Of a DNA stretch of 64,000 nt, positions 1 through 11,785 are shown piece after piece. Each line of letters opens with the position of its first letter. The first letter of the stretch is position 1. The position numbers and the translations under genes are program-made. The notes under the pieces were generated by a model, which saw only the letters and a list, made by a program, of their open reading frames with translations, was not told where the DNA came from and ran no database searches. This stretch comes from Calliopsis andreniformis (lineage: Eukaryota > Arthropoda > Insecta > Hymenoptera > Andrenidae), in contig NW_027480534.1 of NCBI RefSeq assembly GCF_051401765.1, positions 1,116,001 to 1,180,000 on the forward strand, read 5' to 3'.

Positions 1-2215
1 AGGATTGAAGATTGAGTATTGAGGTTTGAATATTGAATATTGAGGATTGAGGATTGAGGATTGAGGATTGAGAATTGAGGATTGAAGATTGAGGATTGGG
101 GACTGAGGATTGAAGATTGAGTATTGAGGATTGAAGATTGAAGACTGACGATTGAGGATTGAGGATTGAGGATTGACGATTAAGGATTGGGGACTGAGCG
201 TTGAGGGTTGAGTGATGAGAAGTAATTGATGTTTGTGGATAGATATTTGAGGATTGCAGATTGAGTATTGAGTATTGAAGGTTGAGGATTGAGGATTGAG
301 GATTGAGCATTGAGGATGAGGGCTGAGGGCTGAGGATTGGGGTTTAAGGACTGAGGACTGAGGGTTGAGGATTGAGAATTGAGGATTGAGGATTGAGGAT
401 TGAAGATTGAGGATTGTGTATTGAGGATTGAAGAATGAGGATTGAGGATTGAGGATTGAGGATTGAGGATTGAAGATTGAGTATTGAGGATTGAAGACTG
501 AAGATTGAGGATTGAGGACTGATGATTGAGGATTGAGGATTGAGGATTGAAGATTGAGTATTGAGGATTGAAGATTGAAGATTGACGATTGAGGATTGGG
601 GATTGAGGATTGAAGATTGAGGATTGGGGACTGAGCGTTGAGGGTTGAGTGATGAGTATTGATGTTTGTGGATAGAGATTTGAGGATTGCAGATTGAGTA
701 TTGAGTATTGAAAACTGTGAATTGAGGATATTCTGCTGGTGACTGAGGATTGACAACTGACTGTTGAGGACTCAGGGCTGAAGATTGAGGATTCAGGATT
801 GAGGATTAAGGATTGAGGATTGAGGGTTGAGGATTGAGGATTGATGATTGAGGATTGAGGATTGAGGATTGAAGATTGAGGATTGGGTATTGAGGATTGA
901 ACATTGAGGATTGAGGATTGAGGATTGAGGATTGAGGATTAAGGATTGAATATTGAATATTCATGCTTGAAGATTGAGGATTGAGTATTGAGGGTTGTGG
1001 ACTGAGGACGAGGACTGAGGTTTGAGTATTAATGTTTGCGGTCTGAGGGTTGAGGGTTCAGGATTGAGAATTGAGGATTGAGGATTGAGGATTGAAGATT
1101 GTGGATTGGGTATTGAGAATTGAAGAATGAGGATTGAGGATTGAGGATTGAGGATTTAGTATTAAGGATTGAAGATTGAGGATTGAGAATTGAGGATTGA
1201 AGATTGAGGATTGAGGATTGAGGATTGAGGATTGATGATTGAGGATTGAGGATGAGGGCTGAGGGTTGAGGATTGAGGTTTGAGGTCTGATGATTGAGGA
1301 TTGAGGATTGAGAATTGAGGATTGAGGATTGTGGATTGAGGATTGAAGATTGTGTATTGAGGATTGATGATTGAGGATTGAGGATTGAGGATTAAGGATT
1401 GAGGATTGAGGATTGAGGATTGAGGATTGAGGATTGAGGATTGAGTATTGAAGATTGAGGATTGGGTATTGAGGATTGAACATTGAGGATTGTGGATTGA
1501 GGATTGAGTATTGAGGATTGAGTATTGAAGATTGAATATTGATGATTGAAGATTAAGGATTGAGGATTGAGAGTTGTGGATTGAGGACGAGGGCTGAGGT
1601 TTGAGTATTAATGTTTGCGGTCTGAGGGTTGAGGATTGAGGATTGAGAATTGAGGATTGAGGACTGAGGATTGAAGATTGTGGATTGGGTATTGAGGATT
1701 GAAGAATGAGGATTGAGGATTGAGGATTGAGGATTGAGGATTGAGTATTGAAGATTGACGATTGAGGATTGGGTATTGAGGATTGAACATTGAGGATTGA
1801 GGTTTGAGTATTGAGGATTGAGGATTGAAGATTGAGGATTGAGTATTGAGGGCTGTGGATTGAGGACGAGGACTGAGGGTTGAGTATGGATGTTTGAGGT
1901 CTGATGATTGAGGATTGAGGATTGAGGATCAGGGATTGAAGATTGAGTATTGAGGATTGAAGATTGAGTATTCAGGATTGAAGATTGAGGATTGAAGATT
2001 GAGGATTGAGGATTGAGGATGAGGGCTGATGGCTGAGGATTGAGGTTTAAGGACTGAGGACTGAGGGTTGAGGGTTGAGAATTGAGGATTGAGGATTGAG
2101 GATTGCAGATTGAGTATTGAGTATTGAAAACTGTGAATTGAGAATATTCTGTTGGTGTCTGAGGATTGACAACTGATTGTTGAGGACTCAGGGCTGAAGA
2201 TTGAGGATTCAGGAT
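1..2215 (+). repeat. Truncated end of a HOR-I-type copy
   Basis: Bases 1-790 match 5618-6407 at an offset of 5617. After a 14-bp (two-heptamer) difference near 790 the offset is 5603, up to about 1765. There this copy lacks 280 bp (40 heptamers) present at about 7370-7650, and the match resumes at offset 5883 up to about 2215. Shared private variants support the relationship: the extra AGTA at 221-224 and 5838-5841, and the palindromic AGAATATTCT at 2141-2150 and 8024-8033. The segment therefore looks like the last part of a HOR copy whose beginning lies left of the window. Confidence 0.8.
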
Positions 2216-2980
2216 TGAGGATTCTGGATTGAAGTTTGAGGACTGAGGATTGAGGATTGAGGATTGAGGATTGAGGATTGAGGATTGAGGAAGGAAGATT
2301 GAGGATTGGGTATTGAGGATTGAACATTGAGGATTGAGGATTGAGGATTGAGGATTGAGGATTGAAGGTTGAATATTGATGATTGAAGATTGAGGATTGA
2401 GTATTGGTGGCTGTGGGTTGAGGACGAGGACTGAGGGTTGAGTATTGATGTTAGAGGTCTGATAATTGAGGATTGAGGATTGAGAACTGAGGATAGAGGA
2501 CTGAGGATTGAGGATTGAAGATTGAGTACTGAGGATTGATGATTGAGGATTCAGGATTGAGGATTAAGGATTGAGGATTGAGGATTGAGGATTGAGGATT
2601 GATGATTGAGGATTGAGGATAGAGGATTGAAGATTGAGGATTGGGTATTGAGGAATGAACATTGAGGATTGAGGATTGAGGATTGAGGATTGAGGATTGA
2701 GGATTGAATATTGAATATTGATGCTTGAAGATTGAGGATTGAGTATTGAGGGTTGTGGACTGAGGACGAGGACTGAGGTTTGAGTATTAATGTTTGCGGT
2801 CTGAGGGTTGAGGATTGAGGATTGAGAATTGAGGATTGAGGATTGAGGATTGAAGATTGTGGATTGGGTATTGAGAATTGAAGAATGAGGATTGAGGATT
2901 GAGGATTGAGGATTGAGTATTGAGGATTGAAGATTGAGGATTGAGAATTGAGGATTGAAGATTGAGGATTGAGCATTGAG

Positions 2981-3190
2981 GATTTTGGATTGAGCATTGA
3001 GGACAGAAGATTGAGGACTGGGGATTGAGGGTTGAAGATTGAGGATTAAGGATTGAGGATTGGGGATTGAGGATCTAAGATTGGAGATTGGTTATTGAGG
3101 ATTGAAGGTTGAGGATTGAGGATTGAGGATTGAGAATTTAGAATTGAGGATGAGGACTGAGGGTTTAGGATTGAGGTTTGAGGAACGAGG
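2981..3190 (+). repeat. L3 landmark (representative copy)
   Basis: Begins GATTTTGGATTGAGCATTG, continues with ACTGGGGATTGAGGGTTG, GGATCTAAGATTGGAGATTG and GAATTTAGAATTGAGG, and ends at GGTTTGAGGAACGAGG. Other copies lie near 4700, 12552, 14270, 21395, 24853, 26801, 29238, 32881, 34908, 38953, 40677, 42390, 47752, 51510, 54206 and 60020. Variants GGACAGAAG and GGATAGAAG just after the start separate subfamilies: HOR-I/II mostly the first, HOR-III copies 1-3 the second at their right L3. Confidence 0.75.
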
Positions 3191-3268
3191 ATTGAGGATT
3201 CAGGATTGAGGACTGCGGATTGACGATTGAGTATTGAATATTGACGATTGAGGATTGAGGATTGAGGA

Positions 3269-3427
3269 TTGGGGACTGAGCGTTGAGGGTTGAGTGATGA
3301 GAATTGATGTTTGTGGATAGAGATTTGAGGATTGCAGATTGAGTATTGAGTATTGAAAACTGTGAACTGAGGATATTCTGTTGGTGACTGAGGATTGACA
3401 ACTGATTGTTGAGGACTCAGGGCTGAA
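3269..3427 (+). repeat. L1 landmark (representative copy), about 23 variant heptamers
   Basis: L1 opens with GGGGACTGAGCGTTGAGGG, passes through GATGAGAATTGATGTTTG and AAAACTGTGAA, then GGATATTCT, and closes with TTGACAACTGATTGTTGAGG. All of it parses in the 7-bp register, so it descends from the satellite. AAAACTGTGAA starts at: 711, 2127, 3356, 4194, 6328, 7487, 8010, 8869, 9742, 10643, 11648, 12926, 13764, 15898, 17071, 17594, 18704, 19577, 21782, 22754, 23775, 25227, 27188, 28160, 29612, 30485, 31372, 33270, 34032, 34403, 35563, 36366, 37476, 38448, 39608, 41067, 42039, 43046, 44157, 45749, 47316, 49261, 50672, 51901, 52601, 53769, 55096, 57268, 59236, 61412, 62327, 63640. Spacing is irregular, about 0.4 to 2.2 kb. 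No function is known to me. Confidence 0.85.
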
Positions 3428-4470
3428 GATTGAGGATTCAGGATTGAGGATTCTGGATTGAAGTTTGAGGACTGAGGATTGAGGATTGAGGATTGAGGAT
3501 TGAGGATTGAGGATGGAAGATTGAGGATTGAGGATTGAGGATTGAGGATTGAGGATTGAGGATTGAGAATGGAAGGTTGAGGATTGGGTATTGAGGATTG
3601 AACATTGAGGATTGAGGATTGAGTATTGAGGATTGAGGATTGAAGATTGAGGATTGAGTATAGAGGGCTGTGGATTGAGGACGAGGACTGAGGGTTGAGT
3701 ATTGATGTTTGAGGTCTGATGATTGAGGATTGAGGATTGAGGATCGGGGATTGAAGATTGAGTATTGAGGATTGAAGATTGAGTATTCAGGATTGAAGAT
3801 AGAGGATTGAAGATTGAGGATTGAGGATTGAGGATGAGGGCTGATGGCTGAGGATAGAGGTTTAAGGACTGAGGACTGAGGGTTGAGGGTTGAGAATTGA
3901 GGATTGAGGATTGAGGATTGAAGATTGAGGATTGTGTATTGAGGATTGAAGAATGAGGATTGAGGATTGAGGATTGAGGATTGAGGATTGAAGATTGAGT
4001 ATTGATGATTGAGGATTGAGGATTGAGGATTGAAGATTGAGTATTGAGGATTGAAGATTGAAGATTGACGATTGAGGATTGAGGATTGAGGATTGAAGAT
4101 TGAGGATTGGGGACTGAGCGTTGAGGGTTGAGTGATGAGAATTGATGTTTGTGGATAGAGATTTGAGGATTGCAGATTGAGTATTGAGTATTGAAAACTG
4201 TGAATTGAGGATATTCTGTTGGTGTCTGAGGATTGACAACTGATTGTTGAGGACTGAGTGCTGAAGATTGAGGATTCAGGATTGAGGATTCTGGATTGAA
4301 GTTTGAGGACTGAGGATTGAGGATTGAGGATTGAGGATTGAGGATTGAGGAAGGAAGATTGAGGATTGGGTATTGAGGATTGAACATTGAGGATTGAGGA
4401 TTGAGTATTGAGGATTGAGGATTGAGTGTTGAATATTGATGCTTGATGATTGAGGATTGAGTATTGAGGG

Positions 4471-4530
4471 TTGTGGACTGAGGACGAGGACTGAGGTTTG
4501 AGTATTAATGTTTGCGGTCTGACGGTTGAG
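4471..4530 (+). repeat. L2 landmark (representative copy) with 6-bp unit ACGAGG
   Basis: Consists of TTGTGGACTGAGGACGAGG followed by ACTGAGGTTTGAG, TATTAATGTTTGCGG and TCTGA. ACGAGG is a heptamer missing one base, so each L2 shifts the 7-bp register by -1. A sister form has TATTGATGTTTGAGG. L2 recurs many times, for example near 1000, 1580, 1870, 6610, 12325, 20600, 32080 and 57030. It supplies CpG sites (ACGAGG, TTTGCGG) in an otherwise CpG-poor array. Confidence 0.8.
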
Positions 4531-7500
4531 GATTGAGGATTCAGAATTGAGGATTGAGGATTGAGGATTGAAGATTGTGGATTGGGTATTGAGAATTGAA
4601 GGATGAGGATTGAGGATTGAGGATTGAGGATTGGGTATTGAGGATTGAAGATTGAGGATTGAGAATTGAGGATTGAAGATTGAGGATTGAGCATTGAGGA
4701 TTTTGGATTGAGCATTGAGGATAGAAGATTGAGGACTGGGGATTGAGTGTTGAAGATTGAGGATTAAGGATTGAGGATTGGGGAATGAGGATCTAGGATT
4801 GGAGATCGATTATTGAGGATTGATGGTTGAGGATTGAGTATTGAGGATTGAGAATTGATAATTGAGGATGTGGACTGAGGGTTGAGGATTGAGGTTTGAG
4901 GAACGAGGATTGAGGATTGAGGATTGAGGATTGAGTATTGAGGATTGAAGATTGAGGATTGAGAATTGAGGATTGAAGATTGAGGATTGAGGATTGAGGA
5001 TTGAGGGTTGATGATTGAGGATTGAGGATGAGGGCTGAGGGTTGAGGATTGAGGTTTGAGGTCTGATGATTGAGGATTGAGGATTGAGAATTGAGGATTG
5101 AGGATTGTGGATTGAAGATTGAGGATTGGGTATTGGGGATTGAACATTGAGGATTGTGTATTGAGGATTGATGATTGAGGATTGAGGATTGAGGATTAAG
5201 GATTGAGGATTGATGATTGAGGATTGAGGATTGAGGATTGAGGATTGAGGATTGAAGATTGAGGATTGGGTATTGAGGATTGAACATTGAGTATTGAGGA
5301 TTGAGGATTGAGTATTGAGGATTGAGGATTCAAGATTGAATATTAATGATTGAAGGTTAAGGATTGAGGATTGAGGGTTGTGGATTGAGGACGAGGGCTG
5401 AGGTTTGAGTATTAATGTTTGCTGTCTGAGGGTTGAGGATTCAGGATTGAGAATTGAGGATTGAGGACTGAGGATTGAAGATTGTGGATTGGGTATTGAG
5501 GATTGAAGAATGAGGATTGAGTATTGAGGATTGAGGATTGAGTATTGAAGATTGAGTATTGAGGATTGAAGATTGAGGATTGAGGATTGAGGATCGAGGA
5601 TTGAGGGTTGAGGATTGAGGATTGAAGATTGAGTATTGAGGATTGAATATTGAATATTGAGGATTGAGGATTGAGGATTGAGGATTGAGAATTGAGGATT
5701 GAAGATTGAGGATTGGGGACTGAGGATTGAAGATTGAGTATTGAGGATTGAAGATTGAAGACTGACGATTGAGGATTGAGGATTGAGGATTGACGATTAA
5801 GGATTGGGGACTGAGCGTTGAGGGTTGAGTGATGAGAAGTAATTGATGTTTGTGGATAGATATTTGAGGATTGCAGATTGAGTATTGAGTATTGAAGGCT
5901 GAGGATTGAGGATTGAGGATTGAGCATTGAGGATGAGGGCTGAGGGCTGAGGATTGGGGTTTAAGGACTGAGGACTGAGCGTTGAGGATTGAGAATTGAG
6001 GATTGAGGATTGAGGATTGAAGATTGAGGATTGTGTATTGAGGATTGAAGAATGAGGATTGAGGATTGAGGATTGAGGATTGAGGATTGAAGATTGAGTA
6101 TTGAGGATTGAAGACTGAAGATTGAGGATTGAGGACTGATGATTGAGGATTGAGGATTGAGGATTGAAGATTGAGTATTGAGGATTGAAGATTGAAGATT
6201 GACGATTGAGGATTGGGGATTGAGGATTGAAGATTGAGGATTGGGGACTGAGCGTTGAGGGTTGAGTGATGAGAATTGATGTTTGTGGATAGAGATTTGA
6301 GGATTGCAGATTGAGTATTGAGTATTGAAAACTGTGAATTGAGGATATTCTGCTGGTGACTGAGGATTGACAACTGACTGTTGAGGACTCAGGGCTGAAG
6401 ATTGAGGATTAAGGATTGAGGATTGAGGGTTGAGGATTGAGGATTGATGATTGAGGATTGAGGATTGAGGATTGAAGATTGAGGATTGGGTATTGAGGAT
6501 TGAACATTGAGGATTGAGGATTGAGGATTGAGGATTGAGGATTGAGGATTGAATATTGAATATTCATGCTTGAAGATTGAGGATTGAGTATTGAGGGTTG
6601 TGGACTGAGGACGAGGACTGAGGTTTGAGTATTAATGTTTGCGGTCTGAGGGTTGAGGGTTCAGGATTGAGAATTGAGGATTGAGGATTGAGGATTGAAG
6701 ATTGTGGATTGGGTATTGAGAATTGAAGAATGAGGATTGAGGATTGAGGATTGAGGATTGAGTATTAAGGATTGAAGATTGAGGATTGAGAATTGAGGAT
6801 TGAAGATTGAGGATTGAGGATTGAGGATTGAGGATTGATGATTGAGGATTGAGGATGAGGGCTGAGGGTTGAGGATTGAGGTTTGAGGTCTGATGATTGA
6901 GGATTGAGGATTGAGAATTGAGGATTGAGGATTGTGGATTGAGGATTGAAGATTGTGTATTGAGGATTGATGATTGAGGATTGAGGATTGAGGATTAAGG
7001 ATTGAGGATTGAGGATTGAGGATTGAGGATTGAGGATTGAGGATTGAGGATTGAAGATTGAGGATTGGGTATTGAGGATTGAACATTGAGGATTGAGGAT
7101 TGAGGATTGAGTATTAAGGATTGAGTATTGAAGATTGAATATTGATGATTGAAGATTAAGGATTGAGGATTGAGAGTTGTGGATTGAGGACGAGGGCTGA
7201 GGTTTGAGTATTAATGTTTGCGGTCTGAGGGTTGAGGATTGAGGATTGAGAATTGAGGATTGAGGACTGAGGATTGAAGATTGTGGATTGGGTATTGAGG
7301 ATTGAAGAATGAGGATTGAGGATTGAGGATTGAGGATTGAGGATTGAGTATTGAAGATTGACGATTGAGGATTGAGGATTGAGGATTGAAGACTGAGGAT
7401 TGGGGACCGAGCGTTGAGGGTTGAGTGATGAGAATTGATGTTTGTGGATAGAGATTTGAGGATTGCAGGTTGAGTATTGAGTATTGAAAACTGTGAATTG

Positions 7501-9079
7501 AGGATATTCTGTTGAGGACTGAGGATTGACAACTGACTGTTGAGGACTCTGGGCTGAAGATTGAGGTTTCAGGATTGAGGATTCAGGATTGAGGTTTGAG
7601 GACTGAGGATTGAGGATTGAGGATTGAGGATTGAGAATGGAAGATTGAGGATTGGGTATTGAGGATTGAACATTGAGGATTGAGGTTTGAGTATTGAGGA
7701 TTGAGGATTGAAGATTGAGGATTGAGTATTGAGGGCTGTGGATTGAGGACGAGGACTGAGGGTTGAGTATTGATGTTTGAGGTCTGATGATTGAGGATTG
7801 AGGATTGAGGATCAGGGATTGAAGATTGAGTATTGAGGATTGAAGATTGAGTATTCAGGATTGAAGATTGAGGATTGAAGATTGAGGATTGAGGATTGAG
7901 GATGAGGGCTGATGGCTGAGGATTGAGGTTTAAGGACTGAGGACTGAGGGTTGAGGGTTGAGAATTGAGGATTGAGGATTGAGGATTGCAGATTGAGTAT
8001 TGAGTATTGAAAACTGTGAATTGAGAATATTCTGTTGGTGTCTGAGGATTGACAACTGATTGTTGAGGACTCAGGGCTGAAGATTGAGGATTCAGGATTG
8101 AGGATTCAGGATTGAGGTTTGAGGACTGAGGATTTAGGACTGAGGATTGAGGATTAAGGATCGAAGATTGAATATTGATGATTGAAGATTGAGGATTCAG
8201 GATTGAGATTTGAGGACTGAGGATTGAGGATTGAGGGTTGAGGATTGAGGATTGAGGATTGAAGATTGAGGATTGGGTATTGAGGATTGAACATTGTGGA
8301 TTGAGGATTGAGGATTGAGGATTGAGGATTGAAGATTGAATATTGATGATTGAAGATTGAGGATTGAGTATTGATGGCTGTGGGTTGAGGACGAGGACTG
8401 AGGGTTGAGTATTGATGTTAGAGGTCTGATAATTGAGGATTGAGGATTGAGAACTGAGGATAGAGGACTGAGGATTGAGGATTGAAGATTGAGTATTGAG
8501 GATTGATGATTGAGGATTCAGGATTGAGGATTAAGGATTGAGGATTGAGGATTGAGGATTGAGGATTGATGATTGAGGATTGAGGATAGAGGATTGAAGA
8601 TTGAGGATAGGGTATTGAGGAATGAACATTGAGGATTGAGGATTGAGGATTGAGGATTGAGGATTGAGGATTGAATATTGAATATTGATGCTTGAAGATT
8701 GAGGATTGAGTATTGAGGGTTGTGGACTGAGGACGAGGACTGAGGTTTGAGTATTAATGTTTGCGGTCTGAGGGTTGAGGATTGAGGATTGAGAATTGAG
8801 GATTGAGGATTGAGGATTGAAGATTGTGGATTGGGTATTGAGAATTGAAGATTGAGTATTGAGTATTGAAAACTGTGAACTGAGGATATTCTGTTGGTGA
8901 CTGAGGATTGACAACTGATTGTTGAGGACTCAGGGCTGAAGATTGAGGATTCAGGATTGAGGATTCTGGATTGCAGTTTGAGGACTGAGGATTGAGGATT
9001 GAGGATTGAGGATTGAGGATTGAGGATGGAAGATTGAGGATTGAGGATTGAGGATTGAGGATTGAGGATTGAGGATTGA

Positions 9080-10880
9080 GAATGGAAGGTTGAGGATTGG
9101 GTATTGAGGATTGAACATTGAGGACTGAGGATTGAGTATTGAGGATTGAGAATTGAAGATTGAGGATTGAGTATAGAGGGCTGTGGATTGAGGACGAGGA
9201 CTGAGGGTTGAGTATTGACGTTTGAGGTCTGATGATTGAGGATTGAGGATTGAGGATCGGGGATTGAAGATTGAGTATTGAGGATTGAAGATTGAGTATT
9301 CAGGATTGAAGATTGAGGATTGAAGATTGAGGATTGAGGATTGAGGATGAGGGCTGATGGCTGAGGATTGAGGTTTAAGGACTGAGGACTGAGGGTTGAG
9401 GGTTGAGAATTGAGGATTGAGGATTGAGGATTGAAGATTGAGGATTGTGTATTGAGGATTGAAGAATGACGATTGAGGATTGAGGATTGAGGATTGAGGA
9501 TTGAAGATTGAGTATTGAGGATTGAAGACTGAAGATTGAGGATTAAGGACTGATGATTGAGGATTGAGGATTGAGGATTGAAGATTGAGTATTGAGGATT
9601 GAAGATTGAAGATTGACGATTGAGGATTGGGGATTGAGGATTGAAGATTGAGGATTGGGGACTGAGCGTTGAGGGTTGAGTGATGAGAATTGATGTTTGT
9701 GGATAGAGATTTGAGGATTGCAGATTGAGTATTGAGTATTGAAAACTGTGAATTGAGGATATTCTGTTGGTGACTGAGGATTGACAACTGATTGTTGAGG
9801 ACTCTGGGCTGAAGATTGAGGATTCAGGATTGAGGATTAAGGATTGAGGATTGAGGGTTGAGGATTGAGGATTGATGATTGAGGATTGAGGATTGAGGAT
9901 TGAAGATTGAGGATTGGGTATTGAGGACTGAACATTGAGGATTGAGGATTGAGGATTGAGGATTGAGGATTGAGGATTGAGAATGGAAGGTTGAGGATTG
10001 GGTATTGAGGATTGAACATTGAGGACTGAGGATTGAGTATTGAGGATTGAGAATTGAAGATTGAGGATTGAGTATAGAGGGCTGTGGATTGAGGACGAGG
10101 ACTGAGGGTTGAGTATTGACGTTTGAGGTCTGATGATTGAGGATTGAGGATTGAGGATCGGGGATTGAAGATTGAGTATTGAGGATTGAAGATTGAGTAT
10201 TCAGGATTGAAGATTGAGGATTGAAGATTGAGGATTGAGGATTGAGGATGAGGGCTGATGGCTGAGGATTGAGGTTTAAGGACTGAGGACTGAGGGTTGA
10301 GGGTTGAGAATTGAGGATTGAGGATTGAGGATTGAAGATTGAGGATTGTGTATTGAGGATTGAAGAATGACGATTGAGGATTGAGGATTGAGGATTGAGG
10401 ATTGAAAATTGAGTATTGAGGATTGAAGACTGAAGATTGAGGATTAAGGACTGATGATTGAGGATTGAGGATTGAGGATTGAAGATTGAGTATTGAGGAT
10501 TGAAGATTGAAGATTGACGATTGAGGATTGGGGATTGAGGATTGAAGATTGAGGATTGGGGACTGAGCGTTGAGGGTTGAGTGATGAGAATTGATGTTTG
10601 TGGATAGAGATTTGAGGATTGCAGATTGAGTATTGAGTATTGAAAACTGTGAATTGAGGATATTCTGTTGGTGACTGAGGATTGACAACTGATTGTTGAG
10701 GACTCTGGGCTGAAGATTGAGGATTCAGGATTGAGGATTAAGGATTGAGGATTGAGGGTTGAGGATTGAGGATTGATGATTGAGGATTGAGGATTGAGGA
10801 TTGAAGATTGAGGATTGGGTATTGAGGACTGAACATTGAGGATTGAGGATTGAGGATTGAGGATTGAGGATTGAGTATTG
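9080..10880 (+). repeat. 901-bp tandem duplication inside HOR-I copy 1
   Basis: GAATGGAAGG at 9080 recurs at 9981, TTGACAACTG at 9781 recurs at 10682, and AAAACTGTGAA at 9742 recurs at 10643. Each is displaced by 901 bp. The text between is essentially identical, including the private ACTCTGGGC variant. The homologous place in HOR-I copy 2 (18915-19800) has the segment once. The duplication therefore arose after the two HOR copies separated, or was lost from copy 2. Both edges fall in plain heptamer runs, as expected for misaligned exchange in register. An assembly artefact is possible because the two halves are nearly the same. Confidence 0.85.
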
Positions 10881-11020
10881 AATATTGAATATTCATGCTT
10901 GAGGATTGAGGATTGAGTATTGAGGGTTGTGGACTGAGGACGAGGACTGAGGTTTGAGTATTAATGTTTGCGGTCTGAGGGTTGAGGGTTGAGGATTGAG
11001 AATTGAGGATTGAGGATTGA

Positions 11021-11760
11021 GAATGGAAGGTTGAGGATTGGGTATTGAGGATTGAACATTGAGGATTGAGGATTGAGTATTGAGGATTGAGGATTGAAGA
11101 TTGAGGATTGAGTATAGAGGGCTGTGGATTGAGGACGAGGACTGAGGGTTGAGTATTGATGTTTGAGGTCTGATGATTGAGGATTGAGGATTGAGGATCG
11201 GGGATTGAAGATTGAGTATTGAGGATTGAAGATTGAGTATTCAGGATTGAAGATAGAGGATTGAAGATTGAGGATTGAGGATTGAGGATGAGGGCTGATG
11301 GCTGAGGATTGAGGTTTAAGGACTGAGGACTGAGGGTTGAGGGTTGAGAATTGAGGATTGAGGATTGAGGATTGAAGATTGAGGATTGTGTATTGAGGAT
11401 TGAAGAATGAGGATTGAGGATTGAGGATTGAGGATTGAGGATTGAAGATTGAGTATTGATGATTGAGGATTGAGGATTGAGGATTGAAGATTGAGTATTG
11501 AGGATTGAAGATTGAAGATTGACGATTGAGGATTGAGGATTGAGGATTGAAGATTGAGGATTGGGGACTGAGCGTTGAGGGTTGAGTGATGAGAATTGAT
11601 GTTTGTGGATAGAGATTTGAGGATTGCAGATTGAGTATTGAGTATTGAAAACTGTGAACTGAGGATATTCTGTTGGTGACTGAGGATTGACAACTGATTG
11701 TTGAGGACTGAGAGCTGAAGATTGAGGATTCAGGATTGAGGATTCTGGATTGAAGTTTGA
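11021..11760 (+). repeat. Displaced internal copy of 3567-4306
   Basis: From GAATGGAAGG at 11021 the sequence follows 3567 onward (offset 7454) and its homologue at 13137 for about 740 bp. It includes the series through the L1 landmark (AAAACTGTGAA at 11648, homologous to 4194 and 13764). It then jumps to text matching 2216. This places a rearranged partial unit at the junction between the two large HOR copies, as unequal exchange between offset copies would produce. Confidence 0.75.
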
Positions 11761-11785
11761 GGACTGAGGATTGAGGATTGAGGAT

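Larger units (their letters stand above)
2216..11785 (+). repeat. HOR-I, copy 1 (about 9.57 kb)
   Basis: This block is repeated directly downstream. From about 2216 the text matches 11786 onward at an offset of exactly 9570, with only scattered single-base differences (for example TATTGGTGG near 2403 versus TATTGATGG near 11973). The offset becomes 9584 after about 6390, where this copy lacks 14 bp, and 9835 after about 8180, where it lacks a 251-bp segment. It falls to 8934 after 9980, because this copy alone has a 901-bp tandem duplication. The last 0.75 kb (11021-11760) repeats an internal part of the same unit. No gene is seen. The left border is placed where ATTCTGG replaces ATTCAGG. Confidence 0.82.

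Noticed and set aside
2141..2150. AGAATATTCT and TGAATATTCA as operator or transcription-factor sites
   Set aside because: Each palindrome is one substitution from the ordinary non-palindromic repeat string and there is no gene nearby.
3269..3427. L1 as an inserted transposon fragment or a CRISPR repeat-spacer unit
   Set aside because: L1 keeps the 7-bp register throughout, has no terminal repeats or target duplication, and intervals between copies are irregular and themselves satellite.
11021..11030. GAATGGAAGG as a recombination hotspot motif, because two junctions (9981 and 11021) begin with it
   Set aside because: Left of it is a plain heptamer run, so it is only the first distinguishable base after the crossover; the true breakpoint may lie anywhere in the run.
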